A stretch of DNA of 64,000 nucleotides, from NCBI RefSeq assembly GCF_027409185.1, contig NC_084460.1:63748501-63812500 (forward strand), in the 5' to 3' direction. This stretch comes from Cynocephalus volans (taxonomy: Eukaryota > Chordata > Mammalia > Dermoptera > Cynocephalidae). A program made the translations under genes and the position numbers. Below, one piece after another: positions 45,906-59,379 of this stretch. The first letter of the stretch is position 1. Each line of letters starts with the position of its first letter. The notes below the pieces were generated by a model that was not told where the DNA came from, did not search any database, and was given only the letters and a program-made list of their open reading frames with translations.

Positions 45906-48800
45906 GCAATTGCTGTACACTCTTATTTAGCTAAACAAGAGTCTTGGTATGCACAAGAAAATTCAGTGTAGGGTAACTGCTAAAACAGGAATAAGTGAAA
46001 ATATTTGTTGCTAGGTAGATGAAGCCTCTTGGACAATTCCAGATATTCATAGTGGAGAAGTTATTCAATGAGAAATTATTTTATTAATAGAGTAATACTT
46101 ATATATTAGGCCAGGATTCACATGGTATAAAACACTCCCAATGTCATGAATGAAGGAAACTTCAGTTATTACTTATTCCTTAGTCAATACCAGTATTTGG
46201 CCACTGAGGAGAAAACAGTTCTGATACAAAAGTGGAAAAGCCTTCATGTAGATTTCATGTCTGAAAAGTCAAACTGTAAGAAAAATTTTAAAAGCCATTA
46301 AGCATATGATTCTGCAAAAAGTTGGAATTTTGACCAAAGATTTGTTGTTGAAAACATGTTAAATGTAAAATTCTGAAGAGATCTGGGTGTATTGAATGCA
46401 GAATTTTGTAATAAGTAACAAAGATTAAACACAATTAGTACTGGCAGAAATGCAGGTAGTAAGTGCTGTTGCTGAATAATCTAATGTTATCTAATGTTGG
46501 TAAAGTTCTAGGCTTTTTATACAGTTTTAAACACATAAATTGGGGCCAATTAGAAACTAACATTGAATAGCACTGATATATGTAGAACACAAAATTATAT
46601 GTCCTAACTATATTAGTGGTATATGTGTACATGGCAATGATAAAATGAAGCATCGATTATTAAACACACACTTAACAGGTAAAATGTCATGGTACATAAC
46701 TTTGCCTCCTTTATTTAGAAACCACTTTATTGAAGTGTAATTGACAGTACAAGAAGGTATACATGTTTAATGTGTACAACTTACAGATACATTTACACTC
46801 ACGAAATCATAAATGCTATCTAAGCCATAAACACATTTATCCCCTCCAAAGGTTTCATCCTTCGCTTACTTTTCATTTTTTCTTTGTGATAAAAATACTT
46901 AAATAAGGTCAACCATCATAGCAAATTTTTAAGTAAATATTACAGTGTTAAATATAGGCAGTATGTTGTAAAATTTGCCTCCATTTAAAAGTTAATACTG
47001 CAAAAAATTAAAAGTAATTGGAAATGAATCTATTCAAATAAAAATTGGTGGTCCTTTGTAATTGTGGGTACATTAGTGTGAACATTTCTCAGAAAGCAGA
47101 ATCAGAGTGTCATTCTGTGCAATAGAATTTAGTTGCCAAGGGCTTTTTTCTAAAACAAACGAGGACATGGAAGAAGAGTGGAGACATTTGGAGTATACTA
47201 TTTTCAGAATGCCTTATATACTTACACTAATTTATGTAATAAAAAAAAGCACTGACCCTTCTAGGGACAGGCAGAACACTGTTTAGCAACGCTGGCAGAA
47301 TAGAAAGGAGTCATGACAATCTGATCTTGCCCATATTTTCCAGTGACAATGACCATGAATCTACAAATCACCAACTGGAAATGAGTCTCTCGAGTCCCAG
47401 CCCCTCCATACATGCAGAGACTGAGAGAAATAAAGTTGGAGCTTCTCTACCAGAATGACAAGAGAAGGCTCCATTCTTGGGTACACATTTGGGAATTATT
47501 AATATCCCTGTTTCAAACATGGGAAAACAGAACATAGATGCTTATAATTAATCTAGCCCATGTTTTTCTGAGGGATATGCAACACCCTCCTCAAATATTT
47601 CTGTGCTCTAGTTTGTATATTTTATGTTGCTGCTTTTTCAAGTTTTCAAATGTTTTCTATGTGTAATGTTTGTTAAACACCTCCACCCATGGACCATAGT
47701 TTGTCAAACCCAGCACTAGTGCACTTCTTTATCTTTTCAGTCACTTCTTACTATTTTCTCTGTTTTACGTTACATACTTATAGTTACTATAAATTACTTT
47801 TCTCCTGACTCCAGTCTAAAGATGTGTGGGTTTATTTGTATTGTCTCTTTTTTCTTTGTTTCTAACACAAACTTTGCTGCTTTGCACAGATCATGTTTTT
47901 TAAAATTGTATGTGAGACATTGCCTAATAAAAAGGAAGGAACTGAAATTCTTGTTTTACCCAGAGATGTTATCTATTCTCTCTCGAGTGAGGACTCATCA
48001 AGTTTCTTCCACTCAGGAAGTGAAATGAACTCTGGCTGGGTTGCAGCTTTGATTTGATTCAATCTGACCCTCATGCCTTTAGGTTCATTCTTAAGTTATT
48101 GCATGCATCTTTCTGTAGTTGGATGTTATTTTCAAAATACCGTGGGACTGAGAAATAATACTGCTTTTCTTCTCCTGTCCCCACACAATAGCCTTTGGGG
48201 AAAAGCAGCCCCATGTGTGGTGATTCTCTAGGTTTCAATCTGCCCACCCACTCCACATGTCCATACATTCATCTGCTTGTTTTTATTTACCAGTAGTGTC
48301 TTTCTGCCTATGGTTTTCAGGGTCTGAACTAAGCCAATTCTCTGAGGTAGGGAAATGTGTAGTGTTCTCACTTCTCCTAACAAGGGCTCTTCTCTTTCTG
48401 TAGTTTTAGTTCTTTAAGTCCTCTCTATTTTCACAACTCTCAGGCTTTTAAAGTTTACACTTTAAAATGAATCTATATTTTCTATTTTTTGCCTCCCATG
48501 GTGTTAATTTCCAAATGCTTGAAAACAGTGAGTGTGGAAATGATACAGCATTGGACTTCCTCTTTCTCATGTATTGTACCTCAACAAATCCTGTCTGAAG
48601 AGGTTGCACTCCGATACCTTAAAATAGTTGTTTGGCATATTTCATCTATGTTTTGTTATTGTTATTGGTGTGTTGATCCAATTAAAGAAAAAAGTGGGAA
48701 CTGAAATGTTTTACTCTGAAATATTTTGAGAAAAGAATGCTTTATCTCTATTTTTATGAAGAAGATATTTAATTTAGAACTTTTACAATAATGATTATAT
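45906..48800. other. 3' flank of the zinc-finger gene
   Basis: Mostly unique. 46725-46990 (TTTATTGAAGTGTAATTGACA onward) resembles the antisense of an old L1 3' UTR. No gene seen. Confidence 0.35.
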
Positions 48801-48801
48801 A

Positions 48802-49230
48802 TGCTGTGGACTGAATATCTCCCTCAAATCTCACTGAAGCTCCACCCCCATTGTAACAGTGCTAAGAGGGTGGGAAACCAATTATGGTATTTGAAAGGTG
48901 GGGCCTTTGAGAGGAGGTTGGATCACGAGAACATTGCCATTGTGAATGGCTTAATCCATTCATGGAGTAATGAGTTACCATGGGCATAGTTCTGATGGCT
49001 TCATGAGGAGATCCAGTGAGAAGTTTAGCTCTCTTGCTCAGCCCATTCTCACCATGTGACACCCGGTTGCCATGAGACCCTGTAGAGTTCCAACCCAGAA
49101 GGCCCTCACCAGATGTGTTCCTGGGACCTTGGACTTCAAAGACTCCAAAACTAAGAAATAAATTTTGTTTATTTATAAATTACCCAGTTTCAGGTATAAA
49201 GTTATAAGCAACAGAAATGGACTAATAAGA
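48802..49230 (+). mobile_element. MaLR-type solo LTR (MLT1/MST-like)
   Basis: Starts TGCTGTGGACTGAATATCTC and contains AGGTGGGGCCTTTGAGAGGA, AGGCCCTCACCAGATG, the GACCTTGGACTT block and AATAAATTTTGTTTATTTAT. Ends near GGACTAATAAGA. Confidence 0.75.
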
Positions 49231-50742
49231 TATAAGAAAAATTCTCTACAATTGACAACTTGGAATCACATCAAATCATTTCCTTCACCTGTCTCATGTA
49301 CTACACATCACCATAAGACCTGGCTCTGCTTGGTAGTGATGGAGGTAAGCACACATTTTGTCCCTGTGCCACCTGTGTCTCCCCTCTCAGCCCTGAGTTT
49401 CCATGTTGATGCTGAAATGTGAAATTCCTCACAGTGAAAGTACACATATGCACAGCAAGGATTCTCAGACTGTTGTTTGTGTCAGAAATTGAGTGTGGTT
49501 ATAGGGCATCGTCTTCCCCTCTTTCCATGGCGTTTCCTCGCCTGTTGCCCTCTATCTTAGATGCATGTCAGTCTTGCACTAAACCACATAGACCCCCAGG
49601 TTACATCCCCACAGCAGCTCCCATCACCCCAATCCTATGCAAACTCTCCTCCATCAGTTCTCTTCTTCCTCTGTTTTGCATTCTGACCCTGTGGAATCAG
49701 AGGGAATTTAGGTGACTGGCCACCTTCAGGTGCCCAGAACCCAGTAGTCCACCCTGATCCGTATTAGTGGGACATTTAACAAGGCTGTTCAACCAGTGGG
49801 AGGGCGAACAGGAGGAATCTCGCTCCAGGAGATCATTGCTCAACTTCCTCAGACCTTTTGTTGACTATAAGATATTTCTAATCCCCTTTCCCAAAAGAAA
49901 CACAACCAAATATCCTCGATTCAGTGTCCACATCTCCACTTTCCTCCAGCGTCCCACAAACAGTCCAAGTCATTTATCATTTTGGGGGGGGTGACTCTGA
50001 CTAGCCTTTGTAGGGGGGTGTCTTTTCTTTCAAGTGGTTTCTCCTTCACATTTGTTAAAGGGTCACTATGGAAGGGGATCCTTTGTGGGGAGGGTTGGAT
50101 GGAGGGAGAGAGGGAACTGAGTCCCATCTCCAAGTCCAGGTGAAAGAGTTTCAGTGTCTAGAGTGAGAAAGGGGCTAGCAGGGTGCACCAGCCTATAGTT
50201 GCATCTCAGATGGCAGGTGTGGCTCCCACCTATTAGATGACAAGTCTTCTCCTTCCTGACACTTCACCAGAGACCCACCTGGGCCAGACCAAGGGATGTT
50301 TCTGGTTTTGTGATGCTTGGGACTCAGCCACAGGTGAGGTGAGGCTTGTGCAAGAAGGGTCCTGTGGGCATGTCCAGAAGCAGGAGAACAAGAGCAGACG
50401 GGCAAAGGGCAAATAGTTAAGCCCTGTCTGATCTACAGTCCAGTCCCTAATCAGTAGAACTTGAGATCCTGCCAGGTTAATGCTGCTTCCTTCACCATGA
50501 CATGCAAATGAGGGCCCTCTTGGAGTCCAGAATAAAGAATCACAGAAGCTAATCTAAATGAACAAAATAACTATTTTAATATATCTTCATTTAGAAAATT
50601 TCATCCTTAAAGTCACACTGAAATATGACTTTTAAAAAGTTTTAGAAAGATAAAGCATCACCACAGACACCTCATCATGTATGTTTCAGGAAATATTCTC
50701 TGAGGGTGGTCAAAATACAAGGGGGGAGGAGAGGTGTACAGG
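49231..50742. other. Unique intergenic sequence
   Basis: Moderately GC-rich. An ATGCAAAT octamer occurs at 50502-50509, alone and without a nearby gene. No reading frame shows family features. Confidence 0.3.
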
Positions 50743-51102
50743 TGCTCTGGTTTGAGTGTTTGTCCCTTCCAAAACTCATGTTGAAATTTTGTTGCCCTTG
50801 TGGCAGTGTTAGGAGATGGGATCATTGGGAGGTTAGGGTGGAGCCCTTGTGGGTGGGATTGATGCCATTACAAAAGGGCTAGTTTGGCTCCCTTTTGCAA
50901 CTCTTTTGCCCTTTGGCTTTCTGCCATGGAAGGGCATGGCATTCTTCTTCTCTGAGGGCACAGGAGGAAGGACCTCACCAGATGCTGGTGCCTTGATCTT
51001 GGACTCCCCAGCCTCTAGAACTGTGAGAAAAATTAATTTCTGTTCATTACAAATTGCCCAGTCTCAGGGGTTCTGTTATATCTGCACAAACAGACTAAAA
51101 CA
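50743..51102 (+). mobile_element. MaLR-type solo LTR
   Basis: Starts TGCTCTGGTTTGAGTGTTTG and contains CCAAAACTCATGTTGAAATT, CCTCACCAGATGCTGGTGCC, TTGATCTTGGACTCCCCAGC and CAGACTAAAACA at its end, in MaLR order. Confidence 0.75.
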
Positions 51103-51437
51103 TGGGGTCAAGTAAGCTTGGATCCAGAGCTGAGTCCTGCCTCTAATCATAGTCTCTAGGCCTTTATCAGTTTTACATATGGGGTTACAATTATTTTTAA
51201 AGGGCACGGTCTTTTTTTGATTTTTAAGAAGTGTTTTGTTTGTTGGAGCATAAAAAGATAGGAGAGGAGCTCAAGGGTCTTTCGGTTACGGTAACCTGAT
51301 AAAAGCTGCCTTCTTTTTTTTTTTTTTTTGTATTTATATAAATTGCACTAAAAACTGAAGAGAAAATGCTTCAATTTGTCATTAAATTCTTCCTCTGCAA
51401 AAATTTAAAGGATTTTAATTCTAAGAAATTTATAATC

Positions 51438-51565
51438 AGTGGTTCTCAATCCTCCAAGGGCATCAGAATCACCTGTGAAACTTGTTACACATTGATTTTA
51501 AGAACCACATCCAGGGGCAGGGGAATCAGGTCCAGGTGCGAGCATTTAAAACACTCTTGGGTAAT
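51438..51565 (+). mobile_element. MER5-like hAT-Charlie MITE
   Basis: CAGTGGTTCTCAATCCTCC, then GCATCAGAATCACCTGTGAA and AATCAGGTCCAGGTGCGAGC follow the MER5A-type consensus order. The right end is degraded. Confidence 0.7.
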
Positions 51566-52816
51566 GCTGAAGCTCACCTTATTGTGAGAAGCCCCATAAC
51601 ATATTTTGATCATAAAGACATAAATTTGATTTGTGTGATTCAGTCAGCAATCACCTAGATAGGGTCTTTCAAAATCACAGCTCCCAGAACATCTTCAGTT
51701 AAATAACTTAATTATTCAGGCCTCCAAACCTCAACTCATGTTGGAACGTGGATTTTCATTTTAGGTTTGTATGTTAATTAGAAGTCCATTGCTTTAAATG
51801 TAAACCTGTCACCAAATTCTGCTATACTATAGACAGGTGATGTGTAGACATGTGTTAATGAATGATTGCTTTTGCTGGCAAGTTGAAGAGCGAGAACCTT
51901 GATTCCTAAGTTAAACTTACATGATTTCTCTACAGATTAACAACCACCACAGCCTTAAAATTGTCATTTGAAAAAATGACCCTCCTAACTGGAAAGTGAG
52001 ATTTTCTGGATGTTTATATTTCTCAGGATACTATTTCACATTGTGATAGTAATATTGAATGAAATTAGATTTTTTTTACATAACAATAAAAGATGTCAAA
52101 ATTTAACACATGTACTTTGTTACTCAGAGTTTGTTCAGGTATATGCATGTTGGTTTAACTTGCCAGATGAATTCTGAAAGTAAAACTTGAAATTATTTTC
52201 TAAAGGGATGAATCCCTAGGTCTTGAGCAGGGCGAACAGAATTTGTGTAAAGGGTCATAGGAAATATTTTATGCTTCCAAGCCAGATCATCTCTGCTGCA
52301 ACTATGCAAATCTGCACTAAAACAGCCATAGAAAATGGCAAAAGAAATGGTATGTTTATGTTCCAACATAACTTTCTTGAGAAGCAGTTATCTGGATGAA
52401 TTTGGCCTAAGTATCATAGATTGCCAACCCCTCATTTTGAAGATGAGAAACAATGTCAAGATTCTAGATATCCCTGATCTTTACTCGTGTTCTTCCTATC
52501 CCAAAGGAATTAATTTTTTTTCCTCCTTTATGAGCTGTACTAGGATATTTAAATACCTAAGAAATACTCAGGTCTATATTTTATTCAGTATTACTCATAA
52601 AATTTGTTTTACATTGCTTCTAATTTATATTTAATTTTGTTTCTGCATTTATATTATTACTGTATCTAGAAAGATGAATCAAAATAAATTGATTCATTAT
52701 TGCCAGAAAATACATTTATTAAAGTTTCCAGAGGAAGGAAAACAAGTGTAAAATATATGATGAGCTTAGTTTCAATTAATATTATTTTTATAGTGTACAG
52801 AAGATTGCACTATTTA
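51566..52816. other. Unique AT-rich intergenic sequence
   Basis: No gene or named repeat seen. Confidence 0.3.
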
Positions 52817-52834
52817 TATAAATTATACAGTAGT

Positions 52835-53912
52835 TTAAGCACGGGCAACCAAAGGAAAAATAAACAAATGGGATTATATCAAACTAAAAAGCTTCTGCAC
52901 AGCAAAAGAAACAATTAAAAGAGTTAAAAGACAACCAACAGAGTGGGAGAAAATATTTGCAAAATATACATCTGACAAAGGATTAATATCCAGAATATAT
53001 AAGGAACTCAAACAACTTTACAAGAAGAAAACAAGCAACCCAATTAAAAAATGGGCAAAAGAGCTAAGTAGGCATTTCTCTAAGGAAGATATCCAAATGG
53101 CCAACAGACATATGAAAAAATGCTCAACATCACTCAGCATCCGGGAAATGCAAATCAAAACCACATTGAGATACCATCTAACCCCAGTTAGGATGGCTAA
53201 AATCCAAAAGACTATGAACGATAAATGCTGGCGAGGCTGCGGAGAAAAAGGAACTCTCATACATTGTTGGTGGGACTGCAAAATGGTGCAGCCTCTATGG
53301 AAAATGGTATGGAGGTTCCTTAAACAATTGCAAATAGATCTACCATACGACCCAGCCATCCCACTGTTGGGAATATACCCAGAGGAATGGAAATCATCAA
53401 GTCGAAGGTATACCTGTTCCCCAATGTTCATCGCAGCACTCTTTACAATAGCCAAGAGTTGGAACCAGCCCAAATGCCCATCATCAGATGAGTGGATACG
53501 GAAAATGTGGTACATCTACACAATGGAATACTACTCAGCTATAAAAACGAATGAAATACTGCCATTTGCAACAACATGGATGGACCTTGAGAGAATTATA
53601 TTAAGTGAAACAAGTCAGGCACAGAAAGAGAAATACCACATGTTCTCACTTATTGGTGGGAGCTAACAATTAATATATAAATTCACACACACACATACAC
53701 ACATACACACACAAACGGGGTGGGGGTAAGAAGATATAACAACCACAATTATTTGAAGTTGATACAACAAACAAACAGAAAGGACATGGTTGGGGGGGAG
53801 GGGGGGAGGGAGAAGGGAGGGAGGTTTTGGTGATGGGGAGCATTAATCAGCTACAATGTATATCGACAAAATAAAATTTAAAAAAAAAAAATAAAAAAAA
53901 TAAAAAAAAAAA
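52835..53912 (+). mobile_element. Young 5'-truncated L1 with perfect target-site duplications
   Basis: It contains the ORF2 C-terminal region with a long clean frame (53097-53666: [29 protein letters not shown], then the family C-terminus through [11 protein letters not shown] and stop). A G-rich 3' UTR and an A-tail with T interruptions follow. Perfect 18-base duplications ATAAATTATACAGTAGTT lie at 52817-52834 and 53913-53930. It lacks the promoter, ORF1, endonuclease and RT, so it is immobile. It is the best-preserved L1 of the window. Confidence 0.93.
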
Positions 53913-53930
53913 ATAAATTATACAGTAGTT

Positions 53931-55275
53931 ATAAAAAGGTCTAAATCAAGAAATGAAGGGAGAAGACTGAGCATTAACATGGAATACCTTAGGGAAAAAG
54001 CTTACAGCAATTAAAACATTGAAGAAACAAATTATGATTGGAACTATTACAAACCAATTATTTTGAGTAAAAACCCAAACCATTAGCTTTAAAAGGAATT
54101 GCGTTACAAGATTTAATTTATAAATTCATTGCATAATCTTTTCCCAGTGCCTGAAGTTATGTAATTTGTCTGTAATTTCTTGGTGTCTATCACTGTCCTC
54201 TTCATGGGTCTTAGTTTGAATTAGTGTTACAGGAGGGTTTCTAAAAGAATGTATAGGGAAACGTAACAGTACAGAGACCTCAGCAGAAAGAAAATGGAAT
54301 TTGAAAAAAATGGAGAAAAAGGAAGTAAAAAGACACAAGGGAAAATACATCCCATTTTACACTGTTGCCTATGGTTTTCTTGTATACTTGAATTTCTTTA
54401 TATCTAACATTTGTAATTTATAATTCTTGGTGGCTGTGTCCTTTGTTAAATAATAAAAAGAGAAGCAATGCTTCATAAATTTTTAGGAATGTAGTCACAA
54501 TAGAGCATTTGGATTCTGTTGTCTGTTTAAAATTTTTTAGTTGCTCATCACTCTACACATATGAAAATACTTGCAGTAAGTAAAAATATTTTACTTCTGT
54601 CAGTGGTTGATTAGTGTCAGAACAGCCCTTTTGCTGAAAACAACTATAAAGGAAGGATGAAATTTAAAACATTTTTGAAGAGAGAGAAGAGTTACAAAAA
54701 CAGAAAAGACTTGATAAAACAAATTCCTGAAAAGAAGGGAAAACTCAGGAGATAAAATTAATATTTTGTAATATTTATACCTCTGAGGCATTTGCTAATT
54801 GAGAAAGGCTGATAAACTAACCAAAGTTCATTAGCAATTGCTAAGAACTTTTGACAGTGTCATAGATCTGGAGAAACAAATATTGCCATTCAGAGCCCAG
54901 TGAGGAAGAGGTCAGTATCCCCGGTATTTTGATTGGACATCCAAAAGGGTACATGTGAAAAATAAGGGTGTTTGAATTAAACTAACTCACACAGTCCTTA
55001 TTAAAATATCCTTATAATAACTATTATGTTCATTATTCTTGATAAAATTTCTATCTACACAAAACAATCAGATGGTACTTACATTGGGGTCAAATTCAAT
55101 TTATAGATTGACTAAAGAATTATTGACCTCTTTCTGTTGTTGAATCTTCCTACTAAACTTGTGTTGTAATTTCTCTCATTTGTACAAATTTATTTTCAGT
55201 TTATTCAGAAATATTTTTCACCAATTCTTTATTGATTGAATGTTTTATAAACATAAATTTCTGTAGAATTCTTCC
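53931..55275. other. AT-rich intergenic sequence
   Basis: No gene or named repeat recognised. Confidence 0.3.
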
Positions 55276-55660
55276 AGTTCAATTTTTGCATTTTTAGACA
55301 CGATTACATCATTTTCTCCTTATTTTGATTAATATAATTAATTGCATTAATGTATTTCCTAATGCTGAGTCATACTTGCATACCTGACATAAAGGGCACT
55401 TGACAGTGGTATAATATTTAAATGTGTTGATGCAATTTTTACTAATATTTTATTTAATATTTTAAAATTTCTGTGTATATATCATTTGTCATAGTATATA
55501 TGGATCAATCTATGGAAACTTCTGGTGTCACCCTGATATACTTTTCCCCTAAACTATTGGGACTATTGACTACTTCATATTCTGGAATAGTTTAAGTAGC
55601 ATTGGTTTACCAATTAATTCATTAATAGAATTTCCCTTTTAAACTATATTAACTTGGTGC
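55276..55660 (-). mobile_element. Ancient L1 ORF2 fragment, antisense
   Basis: GTATTTCCTAATGCTGAGTC, CATACTTGCATACCTGACAT and ACTAATATTTTATTTAATAT match in order the antisense L1 RT region (the block also seen at 21.36-21.45 and 36.8-36.9 kb). Strongly diverged. Confidence 0.55.
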
Positions 55661-56148
55661 TTTGTGTGTGTATGAAGGGACTCTTGTTAATATCTCTGTT
55701 CTTCTCTATTCAGTTTATGATCTATATTACTAGAATATATAGCATCTACATTTGTACAGTAATTTGCATTGAATGAATTGCACAAATTTGTTTCTAATTA
55801 TATCAGTATTTAACATCACATTCTCCCATTCATTCCAAACCATTGACAAACCCTTCTCAAGTTTCTTGCATTTTTTCATTTCTCTGTTCATAATTAAATA
55901 ATTACCAGCAAATGGATTTTTAGCAGAAGTTCAACTTAGGGAAGCACGGAATTTAGTAAGACACATTTTCTTCTTTAACAGTCTCTCATCTTATACATCA
56001 GCATTTCCTATTTCCTCCATGTGAGCCCCTGTCTGCCTCCAGGCATCATGGACAAGGAAAAGCCTCTCCCCACCACTCTAAATCACTAATCTGTCTCACT
56101 GGAGATGCTCACTAGAAAGTTTTAATTGCTCTCTCAGTTCATAGTTTT

Positions 56149-57026
56149 TTGTTGTTGCTATTTGTTTTTAAATCTCAGATCATGGTTGGAGTCCCGGGAA
56201 ATGCATTTCTTTATCATTATACCTTCCTTTATTTCACTGAATGCACATTAAAGTCCATGGATTTGATTATCAAGCACCTGACTGTAGCCAGCTCTTTGGC
56301 ATTTGCAGCTTTTAGGGTAAATATTTCATCAGTGATTTTGGGTGCAAACTTCCTTTCTAAGTTCTCAGAGAGGCCAGTGGTGAGTGCGTTGGCACCACCA
56401 GCCTCTTGAGTATTCTCAGGCCATCAGTATCAGCCCCAACAACTCCAGGTGTGCAGATCTTAAACAGTAAACTCCCAAGAACATTGGGACCACCAGCATG
56501 CTGTGCTGGATCCAGAACATGCTGGTAAATACTGTTTTTTGTATGTATGTGCCTGCCAAGTGGAACAGCAAAAACATCACAAGGAGAAATGATTGGGGAT
56601 GCTTTTTGGAAGAAGTTTTAAAAATCACATGATTGCTATATACAGGATTATTATCTTCCTAGGATGTTTTGTGTTTGGGACTCATGATGCAGGCCAGCAG
56701 CTTCATGGCTTTCATCCATCGTAGACACGAGCAGCAGGTCTAACACTTTCATAGGACCAGTCTCCTGCAGATTCTCCTGAGTCCAGAAAAACCCAAAGCA
56801 TTTTTGTTTTGGTGAGCACCTTTGTGTTATTTTACACCCTCTCCTCCATCTGTATATTTGGGCCTTTTTTCATAATCCCTGTTGATTTATGAACACCTTG
56901 AAACTAATCACTGCTTATTTTCCTACATTCATCCCCTTTGTGTTTATGAACCCTGAACCCAGTATATATAGGCTGGGCTCTGCCTGCTGTGGGAGGAATA
57001 AACAATTTCCTAAACTGGTGAGATAA
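56149..57026 (+). pseudogene. Vomeronasal type-1 receptor (V1R/VN1R) pseudogene
   Basis: The region encodes recognisable V1R pieces in several frames. GVPGNAFLYHYTFLYFTEC is the TM1 end. LKSMDLIIKHLTVASSLAF is the TM2 start, where the family has LKSTDLI.KHL. Past TM3 come SILRPSVSAPTTP, then CWIQNMLVNT (TM4). Later come MMQASSFMAFIHRRHEQQV and HFHRTSLLQILLSPEK, the characteristic third-loop HR.NL.PR.SPE signature. The family C-terminus NPEPSIY.LGSACCGR is followed by a stop near 57024. At least one frameshift after TM3 and several internal stops make it non-functional. No open frame longer than about 86 codons remains. V1Rs are single-exon pheromone receptors of vomeronasal neurons, and their pseudogenes often lie among zinc-finger genes. 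Confidence 0.85.
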
Positions 57027-58224
57027 CTCTAAATTTTATCTGTTTTTGTGTGTTTTGATTTTACAGTGTGCTATCATTTCTTCTTTCTTTGCAGTGATTT
57101 AAGCATCACAATGATCAGTCATATAACAGGAAGAGCATGAACAACTGAATCTCTGTCCTGATAGGATTTATAATATAGTAGAAATGGCAGGTGTAGAATT
57201 AGATGTTTTCCAAAATAATTTCATAATTTGCATTTTATTAAATATTGCAGTAAAGAAGTTTAGAGTCTAGGAATTCATAAAAATAGGGCCTCTAATAATT
57301 TGAAGAAAATTGAAAGTTTGTGTGAGTGTGTAACTTTAAACCAATAAATTAAAATTTCCCTGGAATCAACTGGACACAGAAGTATGAGAAGAGTTTAATG
57401 AAATGAAAAAGCATGAGTGATGATCAGTCAAGAAAGTGAGAAGTGAAACAGCGCCTGGAGAAAGGGTCTGGGATTGAGATGGAAAAAAATAATGTAGCAG
57501 ACAATGCAGGCTATTGGAGAGCACTTTTTGAAACTTCACCTTAAAGTCTAACAAGAATGATCACAATTTGAAATATGTGATGTTTTGAGAAGAGGAGAGT
57601 AGCACCTATAAAATATTTTCTAGCAAAAAATGTACAGATTATTCTGGGTGGGGCAAATTGAGCACAAGAAGCAGATTACGGGATTTTAATTAGAGTTTAA
57701 TTTGGAGCTGATAAACATAAGTGTGGTAAAGAAAACTAGCCAGATTTTGGGGCCCTTTGAAGGTAGAATATTCTGTACTGAGCAATGATCCTGATTGGTC
57801 TGTTAGAAAGAAAGGCATCAGATCAGGGTACAGTCCACATTGCAAATGTTTGAAACGTTCTATCATTGAGCCATTTAATGTCTGTGGAGGAGCTGAGGAC
57901 AAGATGTCTGGGGATGACAGTCATAGTTCTGATTTTTAGGGACATTATTGCTGTGTTCAAATATGAAAGGAAGTAAATTTGACAAGATCATAAAAGAAAC
58001 TGGGTAATTCCTTTATCATAATATAAAAATTCAACGGACCTTTTGTGATTATAGTTAGATAAAGCAGATAAAATTTATTAAGGATTCAAGTTTGAACAAT
58101 ACAATGAACAATACAATGACCTAATGACATATATTGAACTTGTATGTACATGAGTTTCAACATATATGTGTGAAAATTGATTATATGGATTTATGTTGTC
58201 ATACACAACTGAATTGAAGTTGAG
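57027..58224. other. Unique intergenic sequence
   Basis: No gene or named repeat seen. Confidence 0.3.
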
Positions 58225-58650
58225 AGATGGGGGCCGAGGGAGGAAGCACTTGTGGCACAAAGTGTCTGCCCAGGAATTATATCGCAAGCCAGCTACTGAA
58301 ATTACCTGCTATAGCCGTAAGACCAGTTTTACCTACTAGCGGCTGAAACAAACTGCCCTGACTCTAAGACTAGTTTTACCCACCACCTTCACTCACCCAT
58401 TAGCTTGCCAACTCCCCAAACCTTTACTAATGCCAGAGTTTTCTTTCAAAACAATATGTAACTTTTTTTTTCTAATAACCCTTCAAACTTCTCTGTTTTT
58501 TGGACATACTGAAGACCACCCTGGTCTGTGTGTATGCCCCAAATTGCAATTATGTTTTATCAAAGAAAAAGTTTTGTTTAGAGACTCATCCCTACATTTT
58601 TATTTGACTTTGACATATGAAATAGTTAATATAATTCTATGCCAAAGAAA
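58225..58650 (+). mobile_element. Probable ERV (class I-type) LTR fragment
   Basis: TAGCCGTAAGACCAGTTTTA and TTTACTAATGCCAGAGTTTT are followed by the U5-like GGACATACTGAAGACCACC and GTTTAGAGACTCATCCC, then TTTATTTGACTTTGACA. This resembles an ERV1 LTR whose family name I cannot fix. No TSD was identified. Confidence 0.5.
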
Positions 58651-59379
58651 GTTTTAACAAATATAAAATATTTTAATCAAACAGATTAACTTTGCTATCC
58701 ATGATGCAATAATAATTGTACAAAGGTACATTAAGGGACTTTAAAATATTAAACACTGGGCAATACTTCTAATGATCAATTAGAATGTATTATACCCAAA
58801 GACAATGAAAGCTCCATATCAAAGTTATACACTGTGTTTAAAAGTATTTAGGAGAGATGAGACAGCAGCAATGCCTCCTACTAGAACAGATGATGCTTGC
58901 CAATATGTGTGCTAGAAGTCAAATTCTGTAATTTGTAAAAAAAAGAAACACGGAGTAAATCCAAGTAACATAGTATAATGTAACAATATGTAGAATAAGT
59001 ATTACTTGAGTTATGATAAACTGAAAAAAAAATAAGATTGAGGTACTGCAATGTTGAGGAAAAAATGTACAAAGACAATATTAAGAATAAATAGCAGATA
59101 AAATTAGTGACAGTGTAGGTATTTTTTAAACCTTTAGAGACTAATATAAACAATATCATACAATAAATTTGAAATCTGAGAGGAAAATAATTTCTATAAA
59201 ACAGAATACCAATGCATTAACAAAATAACATTAAACACAGTAAAAGTTAAATAAGTAAATTTATTGAGTAAATTGTAGCTTTGTAATTTTTTTAGCTTTG
59301 CACTTTTGTATAAATTAGAAAAATATTCTATCAGAGAACATTTTAATTACTAGTGATCAAAACACATTATAATACAGGA
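58651..59379. other. AT-rich intergenic sequence
   Basis: Nothing identified. Confidence 0.3.

Noticed and set aside
50502-50509. ATGCAAAT octamer as an immunoglobulin-type promoter element
   Set aside because: A lone 8-base match in 64 kb is expected by chance, and no gene follows it.
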